Assembly (NCBI RefSeq): GCF_951805225.1
Contig: NZ_OX638201.1
Coordinates: 4,154,001 to 4,218,000 of the forward strand
Direction of reading: 5' to 3'
Source of the DNA: an uncultured Flavobacterium sp.
Lineage (GTDB): Bacteria; Bacteroidota; Bacteroidia; Flavobacteriales; Flavobacteriaceae
Length of the DNA stretch: 64,000 nt
Of this stretch, positions 35,202 to 42,765 are shown piece by piece (position 1 is the first letter of the stretch; each line of letters opens with the position of its first letter). The position numbers and the translations under genes were made by a program. Below the pieces are notes generated by a model that did no database searches, was not told the DNA's origin, and was given only the letters and a program-made list of their open reading frames with translations.

Positions 35202-35272
35202 TTTGAAAATGATAAATGATTAGACATTATTTTATCATCGTATGCGTTGAAGCGCATAAAAGCTTAGAAAAA

Positions 35273-35644
35273 TTAAGCTATGTATAAACTTGTTTTGAAA
35301 TTACCGGAATGAATTGTTTCATTTACAAAAACAGATTGTTTTATAAATGAACTTAATTTCTGAAAAAGAAGTATTTGTAAATTTTGAATTACCCGAATTT
35401 GAAAACTAAAAACATCTTTATTAGAAAGATAATTTAGAACAATCGAAAATATCGTTTTTGTTAGGGAAGTTGATTGTGTAAACTTGTATAATCGAGAACT
35501 TACAAAATCCAATTCTCGCCTTAAAATCACAAACGAAGATTGATAATAATCTGCTGATTTTGACTGAGAAACCAAAGTACCATCACTCACAATCACGACA
35601 AAAGCCAGAAAGAGCGAGATTAGATATTTTAGATATTTATTCAA
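35273..35644 (-). CDS. hypothetical exported protein (123 aa)
   Basis: The frame starts with TTG at 35644, and no ATG precedes the hydrophobic signal YLKYLISLFLAFVVIVSDG. The mature part is Ser/Phe/Gln-rich with no recognised motif and no cysteines. TTG starts occur elsewhere in this window, but this is the less certain kind of call. It lies between a membrane-protein gene and the 59-residue gene, all on the minus strand. Confidence 0.55.
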   Translation of the reverse strand: MNKYLKYLISLFLAFVVIVSDGTLVSQSKSADYYQSSFVILRRELDFVSSRLYKFTQSTSLTKTIFSIVLNYLSNKDVFSFQIRVIQNLQILLFQKLSSFIKQSVFVNETIHSGNFKTSLYIA

Positions 35645-35713
35645 TTTTATTTGTTTAGATTATTAAAAAATTTCAATCATGCGAAAATACGAATTAAAAC
35701 AAAACCTACAATT

Positions 35714-36286
35714 TCAGAACTCCTTTTGTTTATCTATTACTTCTCCTGTTTCATTCTTACAAAGAAGCAATCCTAATCCTAAAGCAAAAAACAGGCAACT
35801 CAGCAACATATAAATTCCGTTTTTTAATATAAAAAAAGAAAAACCAATTGCCAATGAACCAATAATAACCATTAATGAACTTATCATATTTGTTTTGAAA
35901 AAGTTCAACGCGTGAAGTGCCAAACCTATAAAAAGCAAAGAAGGACCAACTATAATAAACGGATACAAAATCGCTGGCGTATTACTGATATGCTTACTTA
36001 ATTCTTCTTTGGCAAATTCATTATTACCAAAACTCGACATTATCAAATCGATTGTACAAAGTCCAATATGCGCAATAACTCCTAAAGTTGTAATAACTGA
36101 AGCTACAGAATTTAATCTGTTTTTGGGAAATGCATCATTAAACGATAATAAAAAACAGGCGCCAATTAAGTTGAACCAATGTCCAAAATCTATTGGATTT
36201 TGATCGTTTGGTAAAACGTGCGAAAAGAATAAATAACTGATGACAAAAAATAATAATCCGATAAGGCAAAGGTGTTTTGTTTTCAT
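35714..36286 (-). CDS. polytopic membrane protein of unknown function (190 aa)
   Basis: Six hydrophobic segments in 190 residues (for example LCLIGLLFFVISYLFF, VASVITTLGVIAHIGLCTIDLIM, YMLLSCLFFALGLGLLL), with a short charged tail. No catalytic motif is visible. It lies 101 bases downstream of the LytTR regulator gene on the same strand, so a shared transcript and functional link are plausible but not proven. Confidence 0.78.
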   Translation of the reverse strand: MKTKHLCLIGLLFFVISYLFFSHVLPNDQNPIDFGHWFNLIGACFLLSFNDAFPKNRLNSVASVITTLGVIAHIGLCTIDLIMSSFGNNEFAKEELSKHISNTPAILYPFIIVGPSLLFIGLALHALNFFKTNMISSLMVIIGSLAIGFSFFILKNGIYMLLSCLFFALGLGLLLCKNETGEVIDKQKEF

Positions 36287-36387
36287 AATTTAGTTTAAAA
36301 TTGATGAAACAAAACTAAAATCAAAAACTTACGCAAAGCCCAATTTTATTGGCTTAGGTACAAAACATATTATTTTAGGTACGAAAA

Positions 36388-37128
36388 TTACAACGCCAAT
36401 AAAGTTTCTTTGTAGTTTTTAGAAACCGGAAGTTCGATTTGGGTTAAACTAATCGTATTTTGATTTCTCCAGGATTTAAAATGCATTGGATTTATTAAAT
36501 GCGATCGATGAATTTGCATTAAAAAATCAAAATCTTCCTGAATTTTTCTGAGCGAAGTCCGAAGCAGTTTTGAGGTAAGTTTGTCGTTTTCGATATAAAA
36601 AATCTCAACATAATTCTGAGCATTCGAAATACAAACCAAATCGGCTTTATTGATTTTTAAAATATCCAGTTTATTCTCTCCTCTAATTGTTAGAATATCA
36701 GTCTTTATCGGAATTAATTTGATCAAATATCTTCTTGCAAGAATAATTACCGGAGTTAGAATCAAAGCAACTCGGCTAAATATGATCAAAAAGAATTCTG
36801 TAAAATTATATCCGCCTTTGAGAATTGGGCTTTTATAATAGAAGTAAATTCCAATTAAATAAATCAAGTAAAAAAACAGAAGACTTATTATTTCCAACTT
36901 TAGATTCCATTTTGAGGTTTTTATGAAAACCCGTTTTTGAACAAAAGCCAAAATGGAATAACACAAAAATGCTAAAACACTAAAACCTAAACTTATTAAA
37001 AGCCAGGATTTAAAATCTATAGTTCCGTCGTCAAAAGGTCTTATGATAAATGCAAAAACAAAAATCCATAATGCGATAAGTAAACCTACTATCAGATTGT
37101 GTTTTATGGATATGTTTAGTTGTTTCAT
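36388..37128 (-). CDS. membrane-anchored LytTR DNA-binding regulator
   Basis: 246 residues. Four transmembrane segments (about 14-32, 42-62, 76-98, 107-132) are followed by a LytTR domain (about 148-246) with DLVCISNAQNYVEIFYIEND, LRKIQEDFDFLMQIHRSHLINP and NTISLTQIELPVSKNYKE. There is no receiver domain, so it is not a response regulator; the membrane part probably senses a signal directly. It is divergent from the two GG-leader peptide genes, with 283 bases between. LytTR proteins control peptide and bacteriocin operons in Firmicutes, which makes a link attractive but unproven. Confidence 0.9.
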   Translation of the reverse strand: MKQLNISIKHNLIVGLLIALWIFVFAFIIRPFDDGTIDFKSWLLISLGFSVLAFLCYSILAFVQKRVFIKTSKWNLKLEIISLLFFYLIYLIGIYFYYKSPILKGGYNFTEFFLIIFSRVALILTPVIILARRYLIKLIPIKTDILTIRGENKLDILKINKADLVCISNAQNYVEIFYIENDKLTSKLLRTSLRKIQEDFDFLMQIHRSHLINPMHFKSWRNQNTISLTQIELPVSKNYKETLLAL

Positions 37129-37315
37129 TTTTCCTTAAAGCGATTATTAAGATACAATATTACACTTTAATCCAATTTGTAAGAAGTAAGATTCGCCAGT
37201 TTTTCACTTATTTTTAAGATCAGCAAAAGCATAAAAAAGAAAGAAATTACAACGTACTTATCTTAAAAACCGAAGAATATTACATAATATTATAAAAACA
37301 AATTAGAAGCACAAG

Positions 37316-37323
37316 TATTTTTG
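37316..37323 (+). promoter_or_regulatory. candidate -7 element for the leader-peptide genes
   Basis: TATTTTTG matches TAnnTTTG, 88 bases before the first peptide ATG. No good -33 TTG is present. A start here would give a long leader RNA containing the 56-base stretch that is duplicated before the second gene. Confidence 0.4.
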
Positions 37324-37355
37324 TAAGTTTTTATTTAAAATTAATTTGTATTTTT

Positions 37356-37701
37356 ATCAAAGTCGTATCCGAAAAACTTATAGAGTAGGAAATCCAAAAA
37401 ACAAATTACCTATGAAAAAATTACAAGAATTATCAAATTCACAAAAATTATCCAAAGAAGAATTGAAATCAATTAATGCCGGTAATGGTACTCCATGCAT
37501 ACCATGGCCGCTATGTAATGGTCAGGAAGCTACTTTTGAAACCATAAACTCATGTGGTTGGTATTTATACAGAACAGCATCAAATAGCATTTGTATGGAA
37601 TACGGAGCTGTATAATCAACAGCTTAAAAAAAAATAGCTTTTATATCAAAGTGGCATCCGAAAAACTTATAGAGTAGGAAAATCCAAAAAACAAATTACC
37701 T
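37356..37701 (+). repeat. direct duplication of leader region and peptide gene
   Basis: The 56 bases before the first ATG (37356-37411) recur before the second ATG (37645-37701) with only a few changes and one inserted base. Both contain CCGAAAAACTTATAGAGTAGG and ACAAATTACCTATGAAAA-like ends. The repeat continues into the coding sequence through the leader. The unit length is about 290 bases. Confidence 0.85.
37412..37615 (+). CDS. bacteriocin-like double-glycine leader peptide 1 (67 aa)
   Basis: From ATG 37412 the peptide has a charged leader with the block QKLSKEELKSINAG (residues 11-24), the GG-type leader motif recognised by peptidase-containing ABC exporters, with Ala-Gly at the expected cleavage site. 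The core (25-67) has four Cys at 29, 35, 48 and 61, and the motifs CIPWPLC, CGWYLYRT and CMEY. The longer upstream frame lacks leader character. Two disulfides or thioether links are possible. No exporter or modification enzyme lies next to it. Confidence 0.85.
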   Translation: MKKLQELSNSQKLSKEELKSINAGNGTPCIPWPLCNGQEATFETINSCGWYLYRTASNSICMEYGAV

Positions 37702-37899
37702 ATGAAAAATTTACAAAATGTATCAAAAATGCAAAAATTATCAAAAGAAGAATTGAAATCAATTAACGCCGGAGCTGTAAACTGCGTACCATATCCGATA
37801 TGTGGCGGTGACGAAGTTTCGTATTACGGAAGAAACATTTGTGGTTGGTATTTATACAAAACAGCAACAGGTAGTATCTGTATGGAATATCTGCCATAA
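37702..37899 (+). CDS. bacteriocin-like double-glycine leader peptide 2 (65 aa)
   Basis: Paralogue of the preceding peptide, with the same leader block (QKLSKEELKSINAG, residues 11-24). The core has Cys at 28, 34, 47 and 60, so the spacing C-x5-C-x12-C-x12-C is identical to peptide 1, while intervening residues differ (CVPYPIC, CGWYLYKT, CMEY). Conserved cysteines with changed loops point to selection on a folded core. A terminator follows at 37922-37954. Confidence 0.85.
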   Translation: MKNLQNVSKMQKLSKEELKSINAGAVNCVPYPICGGDEVSYYGRNICGWYLYKTATGSICMEYLP

Positions 37900-37921
37900 T
37901 AACAACATAAATCAAGTTATT

Positions 37922-37954
37922 AAAACTGCTATCTTATCAATAGCAGTTTTTTTT
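37922..37954 (+). terminator. terminator after the peptide pair
   Basis: Stem AAAACTGCTA/TAGCAGTTTT with a 9-base loop, followed by T's. It closes the peptide transcript and lies just before the convergent acetyltransferase gene. Confidence 0.85.
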
Positions 37955-37982
37955 ATGTTCGATCTTTACATCGTTGGAAAGC

Positions 37983-38420
37983 TTATTTATAAATCGTAAA
38001 CTTATTATGCGTTAAACCAAAACCAAGATTTTCGTAAATCAATACGTTTTCTACTCGTCTTTTATTTGTGGTAACTTCTATGCTTTTCAGGTTATTTTGA
38101 TCAGCATAATTCATGATTTTTTTGATCAATTGTTTACCAACGCCTTGACCACGATATTTTTGATGGATAAAAAACTCCTGAATTTCGCCAACTAATCCGC
38201 AATGATGTAAAAGATTTTGAGTGTGAAAACTAATAAAACCTAAACCTTCGTTTTCATTTTCGGCAATTAGATAAACATTCTTTGGATTCGAAATGTTTTC
38301 ATCGAATATTTGCTTGAAAACTTCAAAATCCAAAACTTCATTTTCGAGTTCGCAGATTGCTTTGTACACAAAATCTAAGTCTTGTTTTTCTACTTTTCTT
38401 ATTTCAATTTTTGATTCCAT
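37983..38420 (-). CDS. GNAT-family N-acetyltransferase
   Basis: 145 residues with the GNAT acetyl-CoA loop: EIQEFFIHQKYRGQGVGKQLIKK (Q/R-x-x-G-x-G/A signature, RGQGVG) at about residues 81-103, and ENLGFGLTHNKF at the end. The substrate is unknown. It is the first of a run of minus-strand accessory genes. Confidence 0.9.
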   Translation of the reverse strand: MESKIEIRKVEKQDLDFVYKAICELENEVLDFEVFKQIFDENISNPKNVYLIAENENEGLGFISFHTQNLLHHCGLVGEIQEFFIHQKYRGQGVGKQLIKKIMNYADQNNLKSIEVTTNKRRVENVLIYENLGFGLTHNKFTIYK

Positions 38421-38444
38421 TTAGAATTTATGCCTATTTTATAA

Positions 38445-38822
38445 TTAGCTAATATCAGTCAATTTCAAAATTTTACCTTCTGAAATCTCAAAGACAGATT
38501 TTCCTTTCAAGTTTAATTCATCACCCTTTTTCATTCCGTTAGGAAAATCCGTTGCCAAAACCGCATAATAATTAATTTCTACCTCGGTTTTGGAATCAAA
38601 ATGATGGAATGCAGTAATAGTTTGAGATCTGATCGAAAAATACGTTTTTGCTTTTTCTGCCTGTTCTATAAATTCATCTATTCCGGTCAAAGTCATATTT
38701 ACTTCACCATTCTGAATGTTTTCAAAAACAATAATATCACTAAAATCAGCTGTCATTTTATTAATATCAAATGTATTGTAACCTTCAACGTAATTCTTAA
38801 TTACTCTTTCTCTTTCAATCAT
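38445..38822 (-). CDS. SnoaL/NTF2-like fold protein
   Basis: 125 residues with the layout of the NTF2-like cone fold: a helical start ERVIKNYVEGYNTFDINKMTADFSD, then strands with TLTGIDEFIEQAEKAK, and a late GKSVFEISEGKILKLTDI. Such proteins are small enzymes or binding proteins; which one cannot be told. It is 13 bases upstream of the 452-residue gene's stop, so the two probably share a transcript. Confidence 0.82.
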   Translation of the reverse strand: MIERERVIKNYVEGYNTFDINKMTADFSDIIVFENIQNGEVNMTLTGIDEFIEQAEKAKTYFSIRSQTITAFHHFDSKTEVEINYYAVLATDFPNGMKKGDELNLKGKSVFEISEGKILKLTDIS

Positions 38823-38835
38823 AATATAATGTGTT

Positions 38836-40194
38836 TTATACCAAATAATTATTCAAATCAAGACGTTCGAATTTAACTTTATATTTTCGAACATAACTAT
38901 TCCATTGCTCTATATTTTCTTCATTATTATAAACAGAAGCAGCATAATCAGCAACTTCTTTACTAAAATGATTTCCAAAAACTGAATCTAAATTTTCTAA
39001 TCCAGAATCGATTACACGTTTTAAAATAGTAAGTTTATCAATTCCGTTTTCTTTACAAACTTTATCCAGCCATAATCCTTTGCCTATTTTTACATATTCT
39101 TCGAGCAAATTTTCCGTAATAAAGTCAGAAGGAACATCAATTATATTCGGTTCGTGTTTTCCGTTTTTAAATGTTGTTAAAATCAATTCTTCCGAATAAA
39201 ACTCCTTTGGAATAAGCGAAATTAAGGTTCCGCTTTTCGCCGCTTTTAAGCAAAGTTCTTTTGTTATAAAGTCATCCGGAATTTTCTGAATCGCAAATCC
39301 GTCTTTATCGACTAATCTTTCGCAAAGTTCCTGTGTAATAAATTCCTGATTGACAAAAGGCAAAGCATGAAATGTACTATTCAAAGCCAAATCGCACAAT
39401 TCTTTGTTTTTAAATTCAGGCGGAACTAACTTCAAATCTCTATAATTTGATTCAACTCTATATTCCCAATATGCAAAAGTTTTGGCAGCAGGATTACTTT
39501 GTTTTAAAACCAATTCGCCTTTTTCTAATTCACGTTTTAATTCTTCGAAAGTTTCAATTAATGGATTATTCAGATGTTTGCGCAATTCTACCGAAATAAT
39601 ATCTTCATCAGAATCATCATCATATTCGCAATCATTTTTTGAGTCAAAATCATTCGCTCTGTCATTATAATAAAACAAATCGTTTTTTCGCTCAGCAAAA
39701 GTGGTATAATGATCTTCGACTATAAAAACCGGAGAATCGATAACGCCGGAACATTTAAATTTTCCGTGATTGTACGAAGTCATCACCACTTCTTTGGCTT
39801 TTACATTTCCATTTATTTCGACGTAAGAACCTCCTAATAATAAACTTTTGCAAGTTACATTTCCGCTAATAAAAACATAAGGTCCGTAATCTCCTTCAGC
39901 ATTTATGATGGTTCCGTTTGTGAAGATATTTCCATTTACCAAAATTCCTTCGATTCTTAAATCTTCAATAATTTTAAAGGGTAAATTAAAGATATTGATA
40001 AACCATTTTTTCACTTTATCCTCATAAACATCCAGTAAAAAATTACCATCAAAATAGACATCTTCGTTTGCGACAAAAAAGAAATCGTCGTCATTCCATT
40101 CTTCAAAATAATCAAATCCTTCACGATCCAATAGAAACGGATATTGCGATTTGACTTCTTTTATTGTAACTAATTTAAAAACTGAATTATGCAT
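38836..40194 (-). CDS. protein with a beta-helix part and repeated helical units (452 aa)
   Basis: I do not recognise the family as a whole. Residues about 75-160 look like a polymer-forming beta-helix (VNGNIFTNGTIINAEGDYG, ISGNVTCKSLLLGG, EINGNVKAKEVVM). Residues about 245-400 hold repeats of the form P-x-x-F-[IV]-T-x-E-L-C (for example VNQEFITQELCERL, IPDDFITKELCLKA, VPSDFITENLLEEY), reminiscent of DUF4116-type repeats. It has no signal peptide. The combination suggests a modular binding protein, possibly a toxin-immunity or surface-interaction factor; this is speculative. Confidence 0.75.
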   Translation of the reverse strand: MHNSVFKLVTIKEVKSQYPFLLDREGFDYFEEWNDDDFFFVANEDVYFDGNFLLDVYEDKVKKWFINIFNLPFKIIEDLRIEGILVNGNIFTNGTIINAEGDYGPYVFISGNVTCKSLLLGGSYVEINGNVKAKEVVMTSYNHGKFKCSGVIDSPVFIVEDHYTTFAERKNDLFYYNDRANDFDSKNDCEYDDDSDEDIISVELRKHLNNPLIETFEELKRELEKGELVLKQSNPAAKTFAYWEYRVESNYRDLKLVPPEFKNKELCDLALNSTFHALPFVNQEFITQELCERLVDKDGFAIQKIPDDFITKELCLKAAKSGTLISLIPKEFYSEELILTTFKNGKHEPNIIDVPSDFITENLLEEYVKIGKGLWLDKVCKENGIDKLTILKRVIDSGLENLDSVFGNHFSKEVADYAASVYNNEENIEQWNSYVRKYKVKFERLDLNNYLV

Positions 40195-40338
40195 TTTAAT
40201 TTTTTATTGAAGTGAATTACTTCATTTTTTTATTGTTTTGTATTAATTGACCTCTTTCTGCAAAAAAAATAATTAAATACTAAAAATCAACTACATACAT
40301 TTTATTGCTATTATTTTTTTTATATCAAAAGAAGATTG

Positions 40339-40920
40339 TTATTTCAAAAACGGTATCCTTTCGGCTCTTATATACTTTGTGCAATCTTTTTTTAGATGAT
40401 TTTCCCACTCAATTAATAAAGCCGATCCGTCGTTTTTAATTTCTTCTTTAACGATTTCTGCCGCATGTTCTATTCCTTGAAAATCTTGTGCAGCCAGATC
40501 AAAAATTATATTATTTGTTTTTGATAATACAGAATACAAGGTGAGCAATCTTCTTGGATTTCCTGCCAATGTATTGATTTTTGTATTTTTATTAATCCAA
40601 TCCGTTTCATAAATCTTTTTTGCAAACTTATTGTTGGGATTTACGTTTCTAAATAAATATTCACCGACAGTTGTTGGAAAATATCTGCTTCTGAATTTTG
40701 ATTCTCGAAAATGCTTTACATAAGTAAGAGATTTATAGACAATAACATTTTCATGTTTTACTTTTCCTGTAAAAATAGCAATCATTTTTTCTTCGATATC
40801 TATAGAATCAATGTGGTTATCTAAATGAATTAATACTAATTCGCCTTTTCTTAATTCAAATGGCGGTATAAAATATCGGTCAGTTTTTATTCCTTTACTT
40901 TCGATTATTAGCTCGTTCAT
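40339..40920 (-). CDS. degenerate ABC-type ATPase-like protein (pseudo-ATPase)
   Basis: 193 residues with the outline of an ABC ATP-binding domain but without its catalytic motifs. FELRKGELVLIHLDN occupies the place of the strand before the Walker A loop, yet no GxxGxGK[ST] follows. LAGNPRRLLTLYSVL mimics the signature helix, and NIIFDLAAQDFQGIEHAAEIV mimics Walker B and D-loop but lacks the catalytic Glu. It is followed upstream, 7 bases away, by a membrane-protein gene. It might be a non-hydrolysing partner of a transporter; the assignment is by pattern only. Confidence 0.6.
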   Translation of the reverse strand: MNELIIESKGIKTDRYFIPPFELRKGELVLIHLDNHIDSIDIEEKMIAIFTGKVKHENVIVYKSLTYVKHFRESKFRSRYFPTTVGEYLFRNVNPNNKFAKKIYETDWINKNTKINTLAGNPRRLLTLYSVLSKTNNIIFDLAAQDFQGIEHAAEIVKEEIKNDGSALLIEWENHLKKDCTKYIRAERIPFLK

Positions 40921-40927
40921 TTTGATT

Positions 40928-41509
40928 TTATTCTTCGATAATTACTCTTTGACTTTCTCTGCAAAGTATTGCAATTGCGATAAAAACAAAACTTAGATAA
41001 ATCGCAATTGGAAATCCAAGACCTAACTCATAACTAACAATACTATCATAAAAAGGCAATATTTTTAAGATTATCGCCGTCAGAATTGGCAATGAAAATA
41101 ACACCCAAAATGCCACAAAATTATCCGGAAAAGAAAACAATCGCCTAAGAATAAAAAACAATAAAAACCCAGTTGCCGTTAGCGGAACTATAAAACCTAT
41201 CCAATCCAATTTGGTAATTGCCGAAATAATAAGTCCAATTGTCATGGAAAGTATGAAAACTATTAAAATTCCGAAACTGAGAAAAAAGAATGTTGCCAAA
41301 TATTCTCCCGATTTCGCTTTTGCAAAGAATTGTACCAATATAAAAGTCAAAATTACTATTGTACCAAAACTAGTCATCAATCCGCGATCATTTCCTCTGT
41401 CAATTTTGGATGTAATAAACATCCAACTCCAAAAAAGTGAAAGCGAAACCAACAAAAAAATGGCACTTTGTTTAATTGTTAAATACTTAACTTCTGTATT
41501 TAGTTTCAT
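40928..41509 (-). CDS. membrane protein paired with the pseudo-ABC ATPase (193 aa)
   Basis: 193 residues with six hydrophobic segments (for example AIFLLVSLSLFWSWMFI, ATFFFLSFGILIVFILSMTIG, IAIYLSFVFIAIAILC). No known permease motif is seen. It sits 7 bases upstream of the pseudo-ATPase gene on the same strand, the spacing of an operon, so it may be the membrane half of a small two-part complex. Confidence 0.75.
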   Translation of the reverse strand: MKLNTEVKYLTIKQSAIFLLVSLSLFWSWMFITSKIDRGNDRGLMTSFGTIVILTFILVQFFAKAKSGEYLATFFFLSFGILIVFILSMTIGLIISAITKLDWIGFIVPLTATGFLLFFILRRLFSFPDNFVAFWVLFSLPILTAIILKILPFYDSIVSYELGLGFPIAIYLSFVFIAIAILCRESQRVIIEE

Positions 41510-41553
41510 CTTTTATAACTTTAAAATTTATTCTAAAATCTCTATTCTCGGTT

Positions 41554-42012
41554 TTAAACTTTTTCTAATAACAACTCCATTATTGGCATAAATCGATCTT
41601 TAATCGAAGTTTCTATTTGTCCAACTTTCACAAATCCGAATTTAGAATAAAAGACTTCTGCATTTGGTTCCGAATTAAGAATCACTTTTTGAACGTCTTC
41701 GTTTTTTATTCGAATAAGAAAATCATCCATTAAAACTTTCCCGAATCCTTTGCCAATAGAATCTGGTAAAACAAAAAGATTATCGAGTTTTATAATATTT
41801 TCACTTTCGTGGAAGAATGAATAATAACCAATAATTTTATCGTTATCGACTAAATTAAAAACCGAATTCTTCTCGATATATCCTTTGGAAACCGTCAGAA
41901 ATTGCGACCAATTTTGGATTTGCTCGTTCGAATATCCCCAATATGCTTTTGACTTTTTGGTTATTTCGGTTAAGATTTCGTGGTCGTTTGGGTTTGCTTT
42001 TTGTATGGTCAT
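41554..42012 (-). CDS. GNAT-family N-acetyltransferase
   Basis: 152 residues. The acetyl-CoA-binding block KLDNLFVLPDSIGKGFGKVLMDDFL (GKGFG at about residues 94-98) and the end NSEPNAEVFYSKFGFVKVGQIET are typical GNAT features. The substrate is unknown. It lies upstream of the membrane-protein/pseudo-ATPase pair with a 44-base gap. Confidence 0.9.
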   Translation of the reverse strand: MTIQKANPNDHEILTEITKKSKAYWGYSNEQIQNWSQFLTVSKGYIEKNSVFNLVDNDKIIGYYSFFHESENIIKLDNLFVLPDSIGKGFGKVLMDDFLIRIKNEDVQKVILNSEPNAEVFYSKFGFVKVGQIETSIKDRFMPIMELLLEKV

Positions 42013-42069
42013 TGCTTAATTACAATCTTTTTTTAGTTATCTCAAACTCTAATTTATCTTTAAGCTTCT

Positions 42070-42102
42070 AAACCCGACAGGTTTTAAAAACCTGTCGGGT
42101 TT
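42070..42102. repeat. AAACCCGACAGGT hairpin
   Basis: A 33-base inverted repeat, AAACCCGACAGG ... CCTGTCGGGTTT joined by TTTTAAAAA. It is identical in type to the hairpins of the 43.7-44.4 kb array, here as a single copy in the gap between the acetyltransferase and the XRE gene. Confidence 0.85.
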
Positions 42103-42215
42103 AACGTGACAGTTAGAAAAATCATGTTTTATAATATCGGAAACAATTTACAAAATGTATCTCACAAACCAAGACTTGTTTTCTACCAAAACCAAAATGG
42201 TAACAGAATTTTAAA

Positions 42216-42223
42216 TATCTTTG
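42216..42223 (+). promoter_or_regulatory. -7 element directly before the XRE gene
   Basis: TATCTTTG is a perfect TAnnTTTG match ending only 4 bases before the ATG at 42228. If used, transcription would begin at or next to the ATG, giving a leaderless mRNA. No -33 TTG is at standard distance. Confidence 0.45.
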
Positions 42224-42227
42224 AACT

Positions 42228-42644
42228 ATGAGCACAGAAATAAAACCAAAACATATTGGGCGAAATATAAGCCGAATCAGAGAGCTTAGAGATATGAAAC
42301 AGGAAGCACTTGCGATTTCGATTGGCGTAAGTCAACAAACCATCTCGAGTATTGAAGGAAGTGAAAGCGTTGACGAAGAAAAACTTAAAGCAATTGCCGA
42401 AGCTTTGGGCGTTACGCCTGAAATAATAAAAAACTTTTCTGAAGATGCTGTTTTTAATATTATTGGAAATACTTTCGACATTGAAAACAATAATGGTTCT
42501 TCTCTGATTAGTTATGGATGTACATTTAATCCATTTGACAAGCTTTTGGAAGTTCTTGACAAAAATGAAAAACTTTATGAAAGATTGGTTGAAGCTGAAA
42601 AAGAAAAAGTGGCTCTTTTAGAGAAATTGTTGAGTCAGAAATAA
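42228..42644 (+). CDS. XRE-family helix-turn-helix regulator
   Basis: 138 residues. The HTH_XRE domain spans about residues 10-66 (NISRIRELRDMKQEALAISI, VSQQTISSIEG, KLKAIAEALGVTPEIIKNF). The C-terminus (about 105-138) is a heptad-rich helix (LLEVLDKNEKLYERLVEAEKEK) likely to mediate dimerisation. Targets are unknown. It stands alone, with its own -7 element and terminator. Confidence 0.93.
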   Translation: MSTEIKPKHIGRNISRIRELRDMKQEALAISIGVSQQTISSIEGSESVDEEKLKAIAEALGVTPEIIKNFSEDAVFNIIGNTFDIENNNGSSLISYGCTFNPFDKLLEVLDKNEKLYERLVEAEKEKVALLEKLLSQK

Positions 42645-42670
42645 TTTCTTAGAAAGATATATTTATAGAA

Positions 42671-42702
42671 AAAACCGAAGTTTTATGGCTTCGGTTTTTT
42701 TT
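42671..42702 (+). terminator. terminator after the XRE gene
   Basis: Stem AAAACCGAAG/CTTCGGTTTT around an 8-base loop, with following T's. Confidence 0.85.
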
Positions 42703-42765
42703 ATGGGTTTTGATTATTGTTGTAAGTTATGAATTGGAAATTTGCGTTGTTTGAGTTTATCCCTT

